Shown here: positions 8,701 through 17,398 of the stretch, in pieces
Position numbering within the stretch: position 1 is the first letter of the stretch
How the letters are laid out: every line of letters begins with the position of its first letter
Assembly: GCF_002294985.1 (NCBI RefSeq)
Contig: NZ_NSGE01000004.1
Location: forward strand, 620,001 to 684,000
Origin: Mesorhizobium sp. WSM3862
GTDB taxonomy: Bacteria > Pseudomonadota > Alphaproteobacteria > Rhizobiales > Rhizobiaceae
DNA length: 64,000 nt
Direction: 5' to 3'
Made by a program: the position numbers and the translations under genes
The notes under the pieces: generated by a model
Told to the model about the DNA's origin: nothing
The model's input: the letters and a program-made list of their open reading frames with translations, nothing else
Database searches by the model: none

Positions 8701-9100
8701 GGGTTCGGTCCTGCTTCGGCCGGCTTTCGACAAAGCGCCGGTCTCTCACAAAGCGATGAGAGAAAAAAGAAAGGCCTCGTCGGTGCGGGATGCCGGGATT
8801 GATATCCCTCACCACACCGACGAGCCCCTTGGCCAGGCTTAGGATCCCGGCATCCGCCCCCGCGGATTCGAAAAAAGCTCGCGTCAGGCACGTTCCAGAA
8901 AATCTGGTCAGTCGTTTGCGGCTCTGCCATCACCCTCCTGTGGCAGTTCCGAGCCTGTCACGACCTCAATCTCACGCCAGCGTGATGTTGCTGTCAATAA
9001 AAAGCTGTGACCTTTTTTGGGTGTTTTGCCCGAAAATATGAGCAATTCCTTTAAAAGCGTTAGGAATGCCGTAGAATCGGTCAAAATCCCGGACATCCAG
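8701..9100. other. Divergent regulatory gap between kinase operon and deoR gene
   Basis: About 400 bp without a convincing gene. The left third holds the possible attenuator. The right part (about 8980-9060) is clearly more AT-rich and should hold the divergent promoters; it includes a T-run and the reading frame of the DeoR protein is open through it. I could not assign -35/-10 boxes with confidence. Confidence 0.5.
8776..8855 (-). ncRNA. Candidate transcription attenuator / switch RNA in the kinase-flavoprotein leader
   Basis: Two perfect inverted repeats overlap out of register. Pair A is CTCGTCGGTG (8776-8785) with CACCGACGAG (8815-8824). Pair B is 12 bp: GGATGCCGGGAT (8788-8799) with ATCCCGGCATCC (8844-8855). 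Read as minus-strand RNA, pair A closes a hairpin followed by a pyrimidine run ending in six U (8761-8774), like an intrinsic terminator. Pair B uses an upstream strand and the loop of that hairpin, so it would block the terminator. A small GGGAT/ATCCC hairpin (8795-8808) sits inside the loop. No known riboswitch consensus was recognised. Confidence 0.5.
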
Positions 9101-9865
9101 ATGATCCACTCGAAACGGCACGGCGAGATCCTGCGGCTCCTCGGTGAGGAGGGCACGATCACCATCGCCAGCCTGGCCGAGCGCCTGGGCGTGTCGCTGG
9201 AGACGGTCAGGCGCGACGTGAAACCGCTGACCGATGACGGGGCATTGCTCAAGATGCATGGCGCCGTCAGCCTGCCGTCGATGACAGGCGAGGCGCCGTT
9301 CGAGCGCCGCATGCGCGAGAATGCCGAGGCAAAGCGTCTGATTGCCCGCATGGTCGCGGCCACCATCCGCGACGGCGAGTCGATCATGCTCGACACCGGC
9401 ACCACCACGTCCTTCCTGGCGCGCGAACTGCTCGGCCACCGCCGCCTGACGGTGGTCACCAATTCGTCCGACATCGCCCGCACGCTGGCGACGGTGAACG
9501 GCAACAAGGTCTACATGGCCGGCGGCGAGCTGCGCAGCGATTCAGGCGCGGCGCTCGGCGTCGCGGCGATCGAATTCGTAAGCCGCTTCTCGGTCAGCCA
9601 TGCGGTGATTTCCATCGGTGCGGTCGACGCCGTCGCCGGCCTGACCGACTACGAGCTGGAGGAGGCGGAATTCGCCCGCATGGTGCTGTCGCGCGGGCAA
9701 CGCTCGCTGGTCGTCACCGACCATACCAAGTTCGGCCGGCAGGGCCTGGTTCAGGTCTGCGGCTTCGACGGTTTCTCCGAGCTTGCCACCGACCAGCCGC
9801 CGCCGCGCGACATCGCCGCCGCGCTCAGCCGGGCCGGCGCGCGTCTCAGCATTGCGATGGCCTAG
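9101..9865 (+). CDS. DeoR/GlpR-family transcriptional regulator
   Basis: 254 residues from ATG 9101. It begins MIHSKRHGEIL and has the DeoR N-terminal helix-turn-helix (TIASLAERLGVSLETVRRDVKPL), followed by the sugar-phosphate-isomerase-like effector domain with LDTGTTTSFLARE and ITIGAV-like ISIGAVDAVAG. The family usually represses catabolic operons and is released by a phosphorylated intermediate. The frame is open upstream to ATG 9038 and TTG 9017, but the family normally starts at the MHSKRH position and ~254 residues is its usual size. No strong Shine-Dalgarno is visible. It is divergent from the kinase/flavoprotein operon, whose kinase could make the phosphorylated effector; this is inference. 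Confidence 0.8.
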   Translation: MIHSKRHGEILRLLGEEGTITIASLAERLGVSLETVRRDVKPLTDDGALLKMHGAVSLPSMTGEAPFERRMRENAEAKRLIARMVAATIRDGESIMLDTGTTTSFLARELLGHRRLTVVTNSSDIARTLATVNGNKVYMAGGELRSDSGAALGVAAIEFVSRFSVSHAVISIGAVDAVAGLTDYELEEAEFARMVLSRGQRSLVVTDHTKFGRQGLVQVCGFDGFSELATDQPPPRDIAAALSRAGARLSIAMA

Positions 9866-9919
9866 CGCCGGATGCGCCAACGGCTTTCCTTCCCGGCCGC
9901 GCCGGTGTTTAGTCGGGTC

Positions 9920-10831
9920 ATGGCCTTCACCATCCGCCAGCTCCAGTTCTTCGTCGCCGTCGCCGAGCAGGGCACGGTCTCGGGCGCCGCGCAGAACCTC
10001 TCCATCTCGCAATCCTCGGTCACCGAGGCGATCAAGGAGCTGGAGAGCGATCTCGGCGTCGAGCTGTTCGACCGCCACCCGCGCGGCCTCAACATCACCC
10101 ATAAGGGGCACCAGTTCCTGCGCCACGCGACGAAAATCCTGGCCGACGTTTCCGATGCGCGCCGCGCTTTCCTCGGCGATCAACTCACCGCGGGCGGGCG
10201 GCTGCAGCTCGGCGTCACCTCGCTTGTTGCCGGATACGTGCTCTCCGATCTGCTGGCTCGCTACCGCCGCGCCTATCCGAGCGTCGAAGTCTCGGCGATC
10301 GAGGACAATGGCGACTATCTCGAGCATCTGCTGGTCGGCGGCAAGCTCGACATCGCCGTCATGGTCACGTCGAATTTGCGCGATCGCACCGCGCTGCAGT
10401 CGGAAATCCTCGAAGTCTCGGCCTATCGGCTCTGGCTGCCGCTCAGCCACAGGCTCGCCAGCGCCGACATTATCTCGATCGGCGACATCGCTTCCGAACC
10501 GCTGATCATGCTGACCGTCGACGAGATCGAGGAGAACACCGGCAAGCTGCTGTCGGCGCTCGGTGCGAGACCGCATGTCGCCTTCCGCACCCGCTCCGTC
10601 GAGGCCGTGCGCAGCCTTGTGGCCACCGGCGCCGGCGTGGCGCTGCTGCCCGATCTCGTCTATCGTCCCTGGTCGCTGGAAGGCGACCGCATCGAATCCC
10701 GCGATATCTCCGGCTCGCCTCCGGTCGTCCAGGTCGGCATGGTTTGGCGCCGCGGTTCCAGCCTGCCGCAGGCCGCCCGCGACTTTATCGGACTTGCCCA
10801 GTCGCAGCGCATGGTCCGGCAGCGGCTCTGA
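9920..10831 (+). CDS. LysR-family transcriptional regulator
   Basis: 303 residues beginning MAFTIRQLQFFVAVAEQG, with the LysR winged helix (SGAAQNLSISQSSVTEAIKELE, LGVELFDRHPRGLNIT) in residues 1-60 and a periplasmic-binding-like effector domain after residue 90 (LQLGVTSLVAGYVL, GVALLPDLVY). ATG 9920 gives the standard LysR N-terminus; the 48 bp upstream extension does not fit the family. It follows the DeoR gene by 54 bp and precedes the putrescine-type transporter operon on the same strand, so it may control that operon, perhaps through the palindrome at 10914-10930. No direct evidence of its effector. Confidence 0.85.
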   Translation: MAFTIRQLQFFVAVAEQGTVSGAAQNLSISQSSVTEAIKELESDLGVELFDRHPRGLNITHKGHQFLRHATKILADVSDARRAFLGDQLTAGGRLQLGVTSLVAGYVLSDLLARYRRAYPSVEVSAIEDNGDYLEHLLVGGKLDIAVMVTSNLRDRTALQSEILEVSAYRLWLPLSHRLASADIISIGDIASEPLIMLTVDEIEENTGKLLSALGARPHVAFRTRSVEAVRSLVATGAGVALLPDLVYRPWSLEGDRIESRDISGSPPVVQVGMVWRRGSSLPQAARDFIGLAQSQRMVRQRL

Positions 10832-10833
10832 TC

Positions 10834-10904
10834 AGAGCGATTCCAGCAACGTGTGAACGGTTGGGCTCGGCGACTTCGTCGCAACCTTCCGTCCGGAATG
10901 GCGT
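10834..10904. repeat. Degenerate copy of intergenic palindromic repeat R3
   Basis: Starts AGAGCGATTCCAG and ends TTCCGTCCGGAATGGCGTC. It matches the more compact copy at 59029-59080 but carries about 20 extra bases (GGGCTCGGCGACTTCGTC) between its arms. Repeats of this kind are common between rhizobial genes. Confidence 0.6.
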
Positions 10905-10913
10905 CGGAAAGAG

Positions 10914-10930
10914 TATCGGAAAATCCGATA
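10914..10930. promoter_or_regulatory. Palindromic operator candidate upstream of polyamine transporter
   Basis: TATCGGA-AAA-TCCGATA is a perfect 7 bp inverted repeat about 180 bp upstream of the binding-protein gene and 82 bp downstream of the lysR stop. Size and symmetry fit a dimeric regulator site. The rest of 10832-11112 holds the R3 repeat and presumably the operon promoter; no gene is seen. Confidence 0.4.
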
Positions 10931-11112
10931 TCGGGTTTCTGATAAATGGATTTGCGAAACCGGAATTTTCACAGCACTTTTCGCTCAGGGAACAAAGCCG
11001 CTCGGGAGCGCGGCTGCCGGGGTGATGGGAACTCTGGCGTTCAGGTTTGCGTGTGATCCTTGTTGAAAACCGGATCGGTTTCGGGGTCATGCGCCAAAAT
11101 GGGAGATCGATG

Positions 11113-12267
11113 ATGAATGCATTCCTGAAGTCATGCACGGCGTTGACGGTTGCGCTGACCTTCTCGGGTCAGGCGATCGCCCAGGTCAAGGAAGTCGGCA
11201 AGGGCGAGGGCGAGCTGAATATCGTCGCCTGGCCGGGCTATATCGAGCGGGGCGAGACCGACAAGAACTACGACTGGGTGACCGCCTTCGAGAAGGAGAC
11301 CGGCTGCAAGGTCAACGTCAAGACCGCCAATACGTCGGACGAGATGGTCTCGCTGATGAACGAGGGCGGCTTCGACCTGGTGACGGCTTCTGGTGATGCT
11401 TCCCTGCGCCTCGTCGCCGGCAAGCGCGTGCAGCCGATCAACACCGACCTCATCAAGAGCTGGAAGACGGTCGACGACCGTCTCAAGGACGCGCCCTGGT
11501 TCACCGTCGACAAGGTGCATTACGGCGTGCCCTACCAGTGGGGCCCGAACATCCTGATGTACAACACCACCGTGTTCAAGGAAGCGCCCAAGAGCTGGAA
11601 CGTCGTTTTCGAGGAGATGAAGCTGCCCGACGGCAAGTCGAACAAGGGTCGTGTCCAGGCCTATGACGGCCCGATCCATATTGCCGATGCCGCCAACTAC
11701 CTGATGTTCCACAAGCCGGAACTGGGCATCAAGGATCCGTACGAGCTCAGCGAAGACCAGTACAAGGCGGCGCTCGATCTGCTGCGCACCCAGCGCACCC
11801 TGGTCGGCCGCTACTGGCATGACGCCGCAATCCAGGTCGACGATTTCCAGAACGAAGGCGTCGTCGCCTCCGGCTCGTGGCCGTATCAGGTGAACACGCT
11901 GGTCGCCGCCAAGAAGCCGGTCGCCTCGACCGTGCCGGAGGAGGGCGTCACCGGCTGGGCCGACACCACCATGATGGAAGCCGACGCCGCCCATCCGAAC
12001 TGCGCCTATATGTGGCTCGAGCACTCGCTCTCGCCCAAGGTCCAGGGCGATGTGTCGTCCTGGTTCGGCTCGCTGCCGGTCGTGCCCGCCGCCTGCAAGG
12101 GCAATGAACTGCTCGGCGACGAGGGCTGCAAGACCAACGGTTACGACAATTTCGAGAAGATCAAATTCTGGAAGACGCCGATATCGAAATGCGCCAGCCA
12201 GAATGACAAATGCGTGCCCTATTACCGCTGGGTGTCGGACTATATCGGCGTCATCGGCGGGCGGTGA
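11113..12267 (+). CDS. Polyamine-type ABC transporter periplasmic binding protein (YdcS/PotD-like)
   Basis: 384 residues with a signal peptide (KSCTALTVALTFSGQAIAQ) and the extracellular solute-binding fold of the spermidine/putrescine group (ELNIVAWPGYIERG, FDLVTASGDASLR, YGVPYQWGPNILMYNT). It should capture a polyamine in the periplasm for the permeases encoded downstream. Adjacent ATGs at 11110 and 11113 share a GGGAG; the second has the better seven-base spacing. Gene order and the PatD homologue after it match E. coli ydcSTUV-patD, so putrescine is the most likely ligand. Four cysteines in the C-terminal third (CKTNG, KCASQ, KCVPY) may form disulfides. Confidence 0.85.
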   Translation: MNAFLKSCTALTVALTFSGQAIAQVKEVGKGEGELNIVAWPGYIERGETDKNYDWVTAFEKETGCKVNVKTANTSDEMVSLMNEGGFDLVTASGDASLRLVAGKRVQPINTDLIKSWKTVDDRLKDAPWFTVDKVHYGVPYQWGPNILMYNTTVFKEAPKSWNVVFEEMKLPDGKSNKGRVQAYDGPIHIADAANYLMFHKPELGIKDPYELSEDQYKAALDLLRTQRTLVGRYWHDAAIQVDDFQNEGVVASGSWPYQVNTLVAAKKPVASTVPEEGVTGWADTTMMEADAAHPNCAYMWLEHSLSPKVQGDVSSWFGSLPVVPAACKGNELLGDEGCKTNGYDNFEKIKFWKTPISKCASQNDKCVPYYRWVSDYIGVIGGR

Positions 12268-12292
12268 GTTCGCCTGGCTTTTAGAAGTTGGC

Positions 12293-12415
12293 GCTGCCCC
12301 TCACCCTTACCCTCTCCCCGTGAAGAACGGGGAGAGGGGGTCGCCAGCGCTGGAGTTTGTCCCTTCTCCCCGTCTTTCACGCGGAGAAGGTGCCGGCAGG
12401 CGGACGAGGGGCAGC
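12293..12415. repeat. Intergenic palindromic repeat R1, copy 1
   Basis: 123 bp element with terminal inverted repeats GCTGCCCCTC / GAGGGGCAGC. Inside are two hairpins, CTCTCCCCGT..ACGGGGAGAG and CCTTCTCCCCGT..GCGGAGAAGG. An element of exactly the same length lies at 56571-56693. It sits between the binding-protein and ATPase genes and could stabilise or terminate the upstream mRNA. Confidence 0.8.
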
Positions 12416-12457
12416 ACAGACGCCCGAATTTGAGAGCCTGAACCTTCAGGACAGATC

Positions 12458-13456
12458 ATGACCTCCGCCGTTTCCTTCAAACAAGTCTCGCGCCATTTCG
12501 GCAGCGTGCGCGCCGTCGATGCGGTCGATCTCGACATCGCGCCGGGCGAGTTCTTCGCCATGCTCGGGCCGTCCGGTTCCGGCAAGACGACCTGCCTGCG
12601 CTTGATCGCCGGCTTCGAGCAGCCGACGGCCGGCTCGATCTCCATCTTCGGCGAGCGGGCCGAAGGCGTTCCGCCCTATCGCCGCAACGTCAACACCGTT
12701 TTCCAGGACTACGCGCTGTTCCCGCATCTGAACGTGCTCGACAACGTCGCTTACGGGCTGATGGTCAAGGGCGTCGGCAGGGTCGAACGGCTGAAGGCGG
12801 CGGAAGAGGCGCTCTCGCTGGTGCGCCTGCCGGGCTATGGGGCCCGGCGCCCCGGCCAACTCTCCGGCGGCCAACGCCAGCGCGTCGCGCTTGCCCGGGC
12901 GCTCGTCAACCAGCCCAAAGTGCTGCTGCTCGACGAGCCGCTCGGCGCGCTCGACCTCAAGCTGCGCGAGAACATGCAGGAAGAGCTGAAGTCGCTGCAG
13001 AAGGTGCTCGGCATCACCTTCGTCTTCGTCACTCACGACCAGGGCGAAGCCCTTTCCATGGCCGACCGTGTTGCCGTCTTCAACGACGGCAGAATCATGC
13101 AAGTCGGCACGCCGGAGGACATTTACCAGCGGCCGAGGACGCGCTTCGTCGCCGATTTCGTCGGCTCGTCCAACGTGCTGCCGCCGGATTTCGTGCAGCG
13201 CTATTCCGGCCAGCATCGCTGGGGTAGCCTCAGGCCTGAATCCATCCGCGTGTCGGGCGCGACGAGCGGCGATGGTGTTGCCGCGCGTCTGGTCGGGACC
13301 AACTATCTCGGCGCCACCACAAGGCTGGCGCTCGATGCCGATGGGCTGAGGCTGCATGCCATGGTGCCGGCGGGGACCGCGCTCCCTGCCGAAGGCGAGG
13401 CGGTGATGCTCACCTTCAACCGCGAGCACCTGCATCTGATGGACGAGTCGGCATGA
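12458..13456 (+). CDS. Polyamine ABC transporter ATP-binding protein (PotA/YdcT-like)
   Basis: 332 residues. Walker A GPSGSGKTT lies near residue 40, Q-loop VFQDYALFPH, signature LSGGQRQRVALARAL, Walker B VLLLDEPLGALD and switch His VTHDQGEA; a TOBE-type C-terminal domain follows (LRPESIRVSG, LVGTNYLG). It powers import with the two permeases downstream. ATG 12458 has AGGA six bases upstream. The gap to the preceding gene holds repeat R1 and the gap to the next gene holds repeat R2, both inside what is otherwise one operon. Confidence 0.9.
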   Translation: MTSAVSFKQVSRHFGSVRAVDAVDLDIAPGEFFAMLGPSGSGKTTCLRLIAGFEQPTAGSISIFGERAEGVPPYRRNVNTVFQDYALFPHLNVLDNVAYGLMVKGVGRVERLKAAEEALSLVRLPGYGARRPGQLSGGQRQRVALARALVNQPKVLLLDEPLGALDLKLRENMQEELKSLQKVLGITFVFVTHDQGEALSMADRVAVFNDGRIMQVGTPEDIYQRPRTRFVADFVGSSNVLPPDFVQRYSGQHRWGSLRPESIRVSGATSGDGVAARLVGTNYLGATTRLALDADGLRLHAMVPAGTALPAEGEAVMLTFNREHLHLMDESA

Positions 13457-13475
13457 TTGCGGTTTGTGCAAAGCA

Positions 13476-13629
13476 CCGCCCTCTGTCCTGCCGGATATTC
13501 CCCGCGCAAGGGAGGAGATTGGCTGTCGCCGCTCGCTTCGCCAATTTTCGACGTTGCAGAACTGGCGGGGCAGACGAGCTGCTGATCTCCCTCCTCGCGG
13601 GGGAGATGGCCGGCAGGCCAGAGGGAGGT
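13476..13629. repeat. Intergenic palindromic repeat R2, copy 1
   Basis: About 150 bp with inverted ends: CCCTCTGTCCTGCCGGATAT at the left and, inverted, GGCCGGCAGGCCAGAGGGAG at the right. Each end carries its own small hairpin (ATTCCCCGCGCAAGGGAGGA). A better-preserved copy is at 54333-54489. It fills most of the 223 bp gap between the ATPase and first permease genes. Confidence 0.75.
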
Positions 13630-13679
13630 GTGAAGGATCTCGGCCTTGCCGCCGTTGATCTGATCGTCGGTGCGGCTCG

Positions 13680-14645
13680 ATGACAATCGCCGCTGTTCAA
13701 TCCAAGCCCGTGCCCGCCATCCTGCCCGGCAACGGCGGCATGCGCGGGGCGCTCTCCGACCTCTTATGGCGCCGGCCGATACTTCTCTTGCTGCTCATGC
13801 TGCTGCCGCCGCTTCTGTGGCTGGGCATCGTCTATATAGGCTCGCTTTTCGCGCTGCTTTTGCAGAGCTTTTTCTCGATCGACGAGTTCTCCGGCCTGAT
13901 CAACCGCGAGTTCACGCTGAAGACCTATGGCGACCTGTTCCAGGCCGCCAATCTCGACATCATCCTGCGCACGGTGACGATGGCGGCGCTCGTGACGCTC
14001 GCCTCCGCGGTCATCGCGTTCCCCATCGCCTATTACGCGGCGCGCTATGCGCGCGGCCGCTGGAAGGCGCTGTTCTATCTCGGCGTCATGCTGCCGCTCT
14101 GGTCGAGCTATCTGGTCAAGATCTACGCCTGGAAACTGATCCTCGCCAAGGAAGGCATTCTCACCTGGCTGTTAGGCAAGCTCGGCCTGCTGTGGCTGCT
14201 CGAGGCCTGGCTGTCGTTGCCGATCGTCGGCGGCAACTCGCTGTCGGTCTCCTTCACCGGCACCTTCATCGTCTTCGTCTATGTCTGGCTGCCGTTCATG
14301 ATCCTGCCTGTGCAGGCGGCGCTGGAACGCGTCCCCGGCAACCTCGTCGAGGCCTCGTCCGATCTCGGCGCCTCGCCCGGCCAGACCTTCCGCAACGTGC
14401 TCTTCCCGCTGGCGCTGCCGGGCATCGTCGCCGGCTCGATCTTCACCTTCTCGCTGACATTGGGCGACTACATCATCCCGCAGATCATCGGCACCTCGCG
14501 CCTGTTCATCGGCCAGGCCGTCTATTCGCAGCAAGGCACCGCCGGCAACATTCCTTTAGCCGCCGCCTTCACCGTGGTGCCCATCGTCATCATGGGCTTC
14601 TATCTGTGGGGCGCCAAGCGCCTGGGAGCTTTCGATGCGCTCTGA
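13680..14645 (+). CDS. Polyamine ABC transporter permease 1 (PotB/YdcU-like)
   Basis: 321 residues with about six membrane helices after a 40-residue cytoplasmic N-terminus and the binding-protein-dependent permease loop ([25 protein letters not shown]), which contacts the ATPase. It forms the inner-membrane channel with the next gene product, whose ATG lies inside the end of this gene (11 bp overlap), so both are translationally coupled. ATG 13680 follows a weak ribosome site. Order and length match YdcU of the E. coli putrescine system. Confidence 0.9.
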   Translation: MTIAAVQSKPVPAILPGNGGMRGALSDLLWRRPILLLLLMLLPPLLWLGIVYIGSLFALLLQSFFSIDEFSGLINREFTLKTYGDLFQAANLDIILRTVTMAALVTLASAVIAFPIAYYAARYARGRWKALFYLGVMLPLWSSYLVKIYAWKLILAKEGILTWLLGKLGLLWLLEAWLSLPIVGGNSLSVSFTGTFIVFVYVWLPFMILPVQAALERVPGNLVEASSDLGASPGQTFRNVLFPLALPGIVAGSIFTFSLTLGDYIIPQIIGTSRLFIGQAVYSQQGTAGNIPLAAAFTVVPIVIMGFYLWGAKRLGAFDAL

Positions 14646-15450
14646 TCGCGGCCAATCCGCTCCGCTCGGGCTGAAGATCGCCGCCGCCTGCGGCCTGCTC
14701 TTCCTGCACCTGCCGATCCTTTTGATCTTCGTCTATGCCTTCACCACTGAAGAGAAGAGTTTTGTGTGGCCGCCACCGGGTTTGACCACGCAATGGTTCG
14801 CCGTCACCTGGAACAGGCCGGATGTCTGGGAGGCGCTGTCGCTGTCGATCCGCGTCGCTGCCATTTCGACAGCGATCGCGCTGGTTCTTGGCACGCTCTG
14901 CGCCGCTGCGGTTTCGCGGACGCGCTTCTTCGGCCGCGAGGCGATTTCATTGCTCGTCATCCTGCCGATCGCGCTGCCCGGCATCATCACCGGCATCGCG
15001 CTGCGCTCGGCTTTTGCACTCGCCGACATCCCGTTCTCGTTCTGGACGATCGTGCTCGGCCACGCCACTTTCTGCGTGGTCGTCGTCTACAACAATGCCG
15101 TCGCCCGTTTTCGCCGCACCTCAGGCTCGATGATCGAGGCCTCGATGGATCTCGGCGCCGACGGTTTTCAGACGTTTAGGCATGTCGTGCTGCCCAACAT
15201 TGCAACCGCGCTGCTTGCCGGCGGCATGTTGGCCTTTGCGCTGTCCTTCGACGAGGTCATCGTCACCACCTTCACCGCCGGCCAGCAGCAGACCGTGCCG
15301 ATCTGGATGCTGGAGGAGCTGATCAGACCGCGGCAGCGACCGGTCACCAATGTCGTCGCCATGGTCGTCGTGCTGGTGACGCTGCTGCCGATCCTCTTTG
15401 CCTATTACCTGACCCGCGACGGCGACCAGATCGCCGGCTCGGGCAAATGA
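14635..15450 (+). CDS. Polyamine ABC transporter permease 2 (PotC/YdcV-like)
   Basis: 271 residues, six predicted membrane helices, with the EAA-type loop [22 protein letters not shown]. It pairs with the PotB-like subunit in the inner membrane. ATG 14635 has GGGAG six bases upstream, located within the preceding coding region. The C-terminus ([14 protein letters not shown]) is normal for the family. Together with the three upstream genes it completes a binding protein, ATPase and two permeases. Confidence 0.9.
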   Translation: MRSDRGQSAPLGLKIAAACGLLFLHLPILLIFVYAFTTEEKSFVWPPPGLTTQWFAVTWNRPDVWEALSLSIRVAAISTAIALVLGTLCAAAVSRTRFFGREAISLLVILPIALPGIITGIALRSAFALADIPFSFWTIVLGHATFCVVVVYNNAVARFRRTSGSMIEASMDLGADGFQTFRHVVLPNIATALLAGGMLAFALSFDEVIVTTFTAGQQQTVPIWMLEELIRPRQRPVTNVVAMVVVLVTLLPILFAYYLTRDGDQIAGSGK

Positions 15451-15454
15451 AAAC

Positions 15455-15550
15455 AGCGAATAGGGATTAGCCAATAGCGAATAGGGAAAATCGATCGCGA
15501 ACCCTGCCCGCCATTCGCAACTCGCTGCACGCAACTCGCTACTCGCTACT
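15455..15550. repeat. Degenerate short direct/inverted repeats R4
   Basis: AGCGAATAGGG occurs at 15455-15465 and 15476-15486. GCAACTCGCT occurs at 15517-15526 and 15531-15540, followed by further ACTCGCT units. The two halves are roughly inverted relative to each other (AGCGA / TCGCT), so the whole 118 bp gap between permease and dehydrogenase genes can fold back on itself. Confidence 0.6.
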
Positions 15551-15568
15551 GCGAAGGGAGAAACCCCC

Positions 15569-16996
15569 ATGGACACCCAGATGCTGATCGGCTCGAAATT
15601 CGACAAGGGCACCGAAATCGAGGAGCCGATCCTCAATCCGAAGACCGGCGCGACCATCCTCAACCTGCCGGAAGCAAGTCCGGCGCAGATCGAGGCGGCT
15701 GTCAGTGCCGCCGAACAAGCGTTCGTCAATTGGTCGCGCACCACGCCGGCGCAGCGCTCGGGCTATCTGCTGAAGATCGCCGATCGCATCGAGGCCGAAG
15801 CGAATGAGTTCGCCGCGCTCGAGGCGCTGAATTGCGGCAAGCCGATCAACGCCGTGCTCAATGACGAGATCCCGGCGATCGTCGATTGCTACCGCTTCTT
15901 CGCCGGCGCGGTGCGCTCGATGCCAGGCCAGGTCGCGGGCGAGTATCTGCCCGGCCACACCTCGATGGTGCGGCGCGATCCGATCGGCATCGTCGCCTCC
16001 ATGGCGCCCTGGAACTATCCGCTGATGATGATGGCCTGGAAGCTGGCGCCGGCGATCGGCGGCGGCAACACCGTCGTCTTCAAGCCATCGGAGCAGACGC
16101 CGCTGACGGCGCTGAAGCTGGCGAGGATCCTGTCGGAGATCCTGCCCGAGGGCGTGGTCAATGTCGTCCTCGGCCGCGGCGACAGCGTCGGCAACACGCT
16201 GATCAATCATCCCAAGGTCAACATGATCTCGATCACCGGCGACGTCGCCACCGGGAAGAAAGTGCTGCAGGCGGCCGCCAAGTCGGTCAAGCGCACGCAT
16301 CTCGAGCTCGGCGGCAAGGCGCCGGTCGTCGTTTTCGACGACGCCGATCTCGGCGCGGTGGTCAACGGTCTGCGCGCCTTCGGCTACTACAATGCCGGCC
16401 AGGACTGCACCGCCGCCTGCCGCATCTATGCCGGCAAGAAGATCTACGACAAGCTGGTTGCCGATCTCTCCTCGGCGGCGTCGACCATCAAATACAATCT
16501 GCCTGACGACACCGAGAATGAGATCGGGCCGCTGATCTCGCGCCGCCAGCGCGACCGCGTGTCAAGCTTCGTCGAGCGCGCTTCGGAATTGAAGCACATC
16601 GAGATCACCACCGGCGGCAAGCCGGGCGCGGGCTCCGGCTTCTACTACCAGCCGACGGTCGTCGCCGGAGCGTTGCAGGAAGACGAGATCGTGCGCCGCG
16701 AGGTGTTCGGCCCGGTCGTCTCGGTCACCCGCTTCTCCGAGGTCGACGAGGCGGTGAACTGGGCGAATGACAGCGACTACGGCCTCGCATCGTCGGTGTG
16801 GACCAGGGACGTCTCGCGCGCAATGACGACCGCCGCCCGGCTGCAATATGGCTGCACCTGGATCAACACCCACTTCATGCTCACCAACGAGATGCCGCAT
16901 GGCGGCCTGAAGCAGTCCGGTTACGGCAAGGACATGTCGCTCTACGCGCTGGAGGACTACACCGCCGTCCGCCATGTGATGGTGGCGCACGGGTAA
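15569..16996 (+). CDS. patD: Gamma-aminobutyraldehyde dehydrogenase (PatD/YdcW-like)
   Basis: 475 residues of the NAD(P)-dependent aldehyde dehydrogenase superfamily, closely resembling E. coli PatD along its length as I recall it. Motifs: [35 protein letters not shown], catalytic Glu in [16 protein letters not shown], catalytic Cys in [11 protein letters not shown], and the C-terminal [18 protein letters not shown]. It oxidises 4-aminobutanal (from putrescine transamination or oxidation) to GABA. ATG 15569 follows AGGGAG. Being last in the transporter operon ties uptake to oxidation; no putrescine aminotransferase is in the window. Confidence 0.9.
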   Translation: MDTQMLIGSKFDKGTEIEEPILNPKTGATILNLPEASPAQIEAAVSAAEQAFVNWSRTTPAQRSGYLLKIADRIEAEANEFAALEALNCGKPINAVLNDEIPAIVDCYRFFAGAVRSMPGQVAGEYLPGHTSMVRRDPIGIVASMAPWNYPLMMMAWKLAPAIGGGNTVVFKPSEQTPLTALKLARILSEILPEGVVNVVLGRGDSVGNTLINHPKVNMISITGDVATGKKVLQAAAKSVKRTHLELGGKAPVVVFDDADLGAVVNGLRAFGYYNAGQDCTAACRIYAGKKIYDKLVADLSSAASTIKYNLPDDTENEIGPLISRRQRDRVSSFVERASELKHIEITTGGKPGAGSGFYYQPTVVAGALQEDEIVRREVFGPVVSVTRFSEVDEAVNWANDSDYGLASSVWTRDVSRAMTTAARLQYGCTWINTHFMLTNEMPHGGLKQSGYGKDMSLYALEDYTAVRHVMVAHG

Positions 16997-17041
16997 GCCC
17001 TCTATCTCTCCCACAACGGGTGAGGTCGGCCACGCAGGCCG

Positions 17042-17356
17042 CTACTCGACGATGCGGTAGATGTTCCACAGGCTGGTGCCCGACACCACATAGGGCTCCA
17101 GCTCCTTGCCCCATTTGGCGTGCGCCTCGATCTTGGCGATCTTGGCGAAGAACTCCTCCAACTGGGCCAGGCTCTCGACCTGGTGGTGGGTCTCGATCGT
17201 CGCTTCGCGTGCGCCGACTGAACCGGTCATGAGCTGGAATTTCAGGTCGGCGAGCCCAACCTGCGAGCCGATCTCGCGCTCCCATTTCCGCATCAGCTCG
17301 AGCGCGGTCTGCTTGTGACCGAACTTGGCGTCGATCTGCCATCTGGCGCTGAACAT
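17042..17356 (-). CDS. Conserved small protein, NIPSNAP/dimeric-barrel-like
   Basis: 104 residues, soluble, no signal peptide. The segment ALELMRKWEREIGSQ and alternating beta strands resemble ferredoxin-like dimeric alpha-beta barrels of the NIPSNAP/antibiotic-monooxygenase type, but I see no diagnostic motif. ATG 17356 is preceded by GGGAGGAG. It follows the SnoaL-like gene by 42 bp on the same strand, so both are probably one short operon. Function unknown. Confidence 0.65.
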   Translation of the reverse strand: MFSARWQIDAKFGHKQTALELMRKWEREIGSQVGLADLKFQLMTGSVGAREATIETHHQVESLAQLEEFFAKIAKIEAHAKWGKELEPYVVSGTSLWNIYRIVE

Positions 17357-17398
17357 CTTGGTTCTCCTCCCTGTCTTGCAGATGAATCCGTTCTTGAG

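Noticed and set aside
8776..8855. H-type pseudoknot formed by both repeats at once
   Set aside because: Only two bases (8786-8787) would have to cross a 12 bp stem, which is sterically not possible; alternative folds are more likely.
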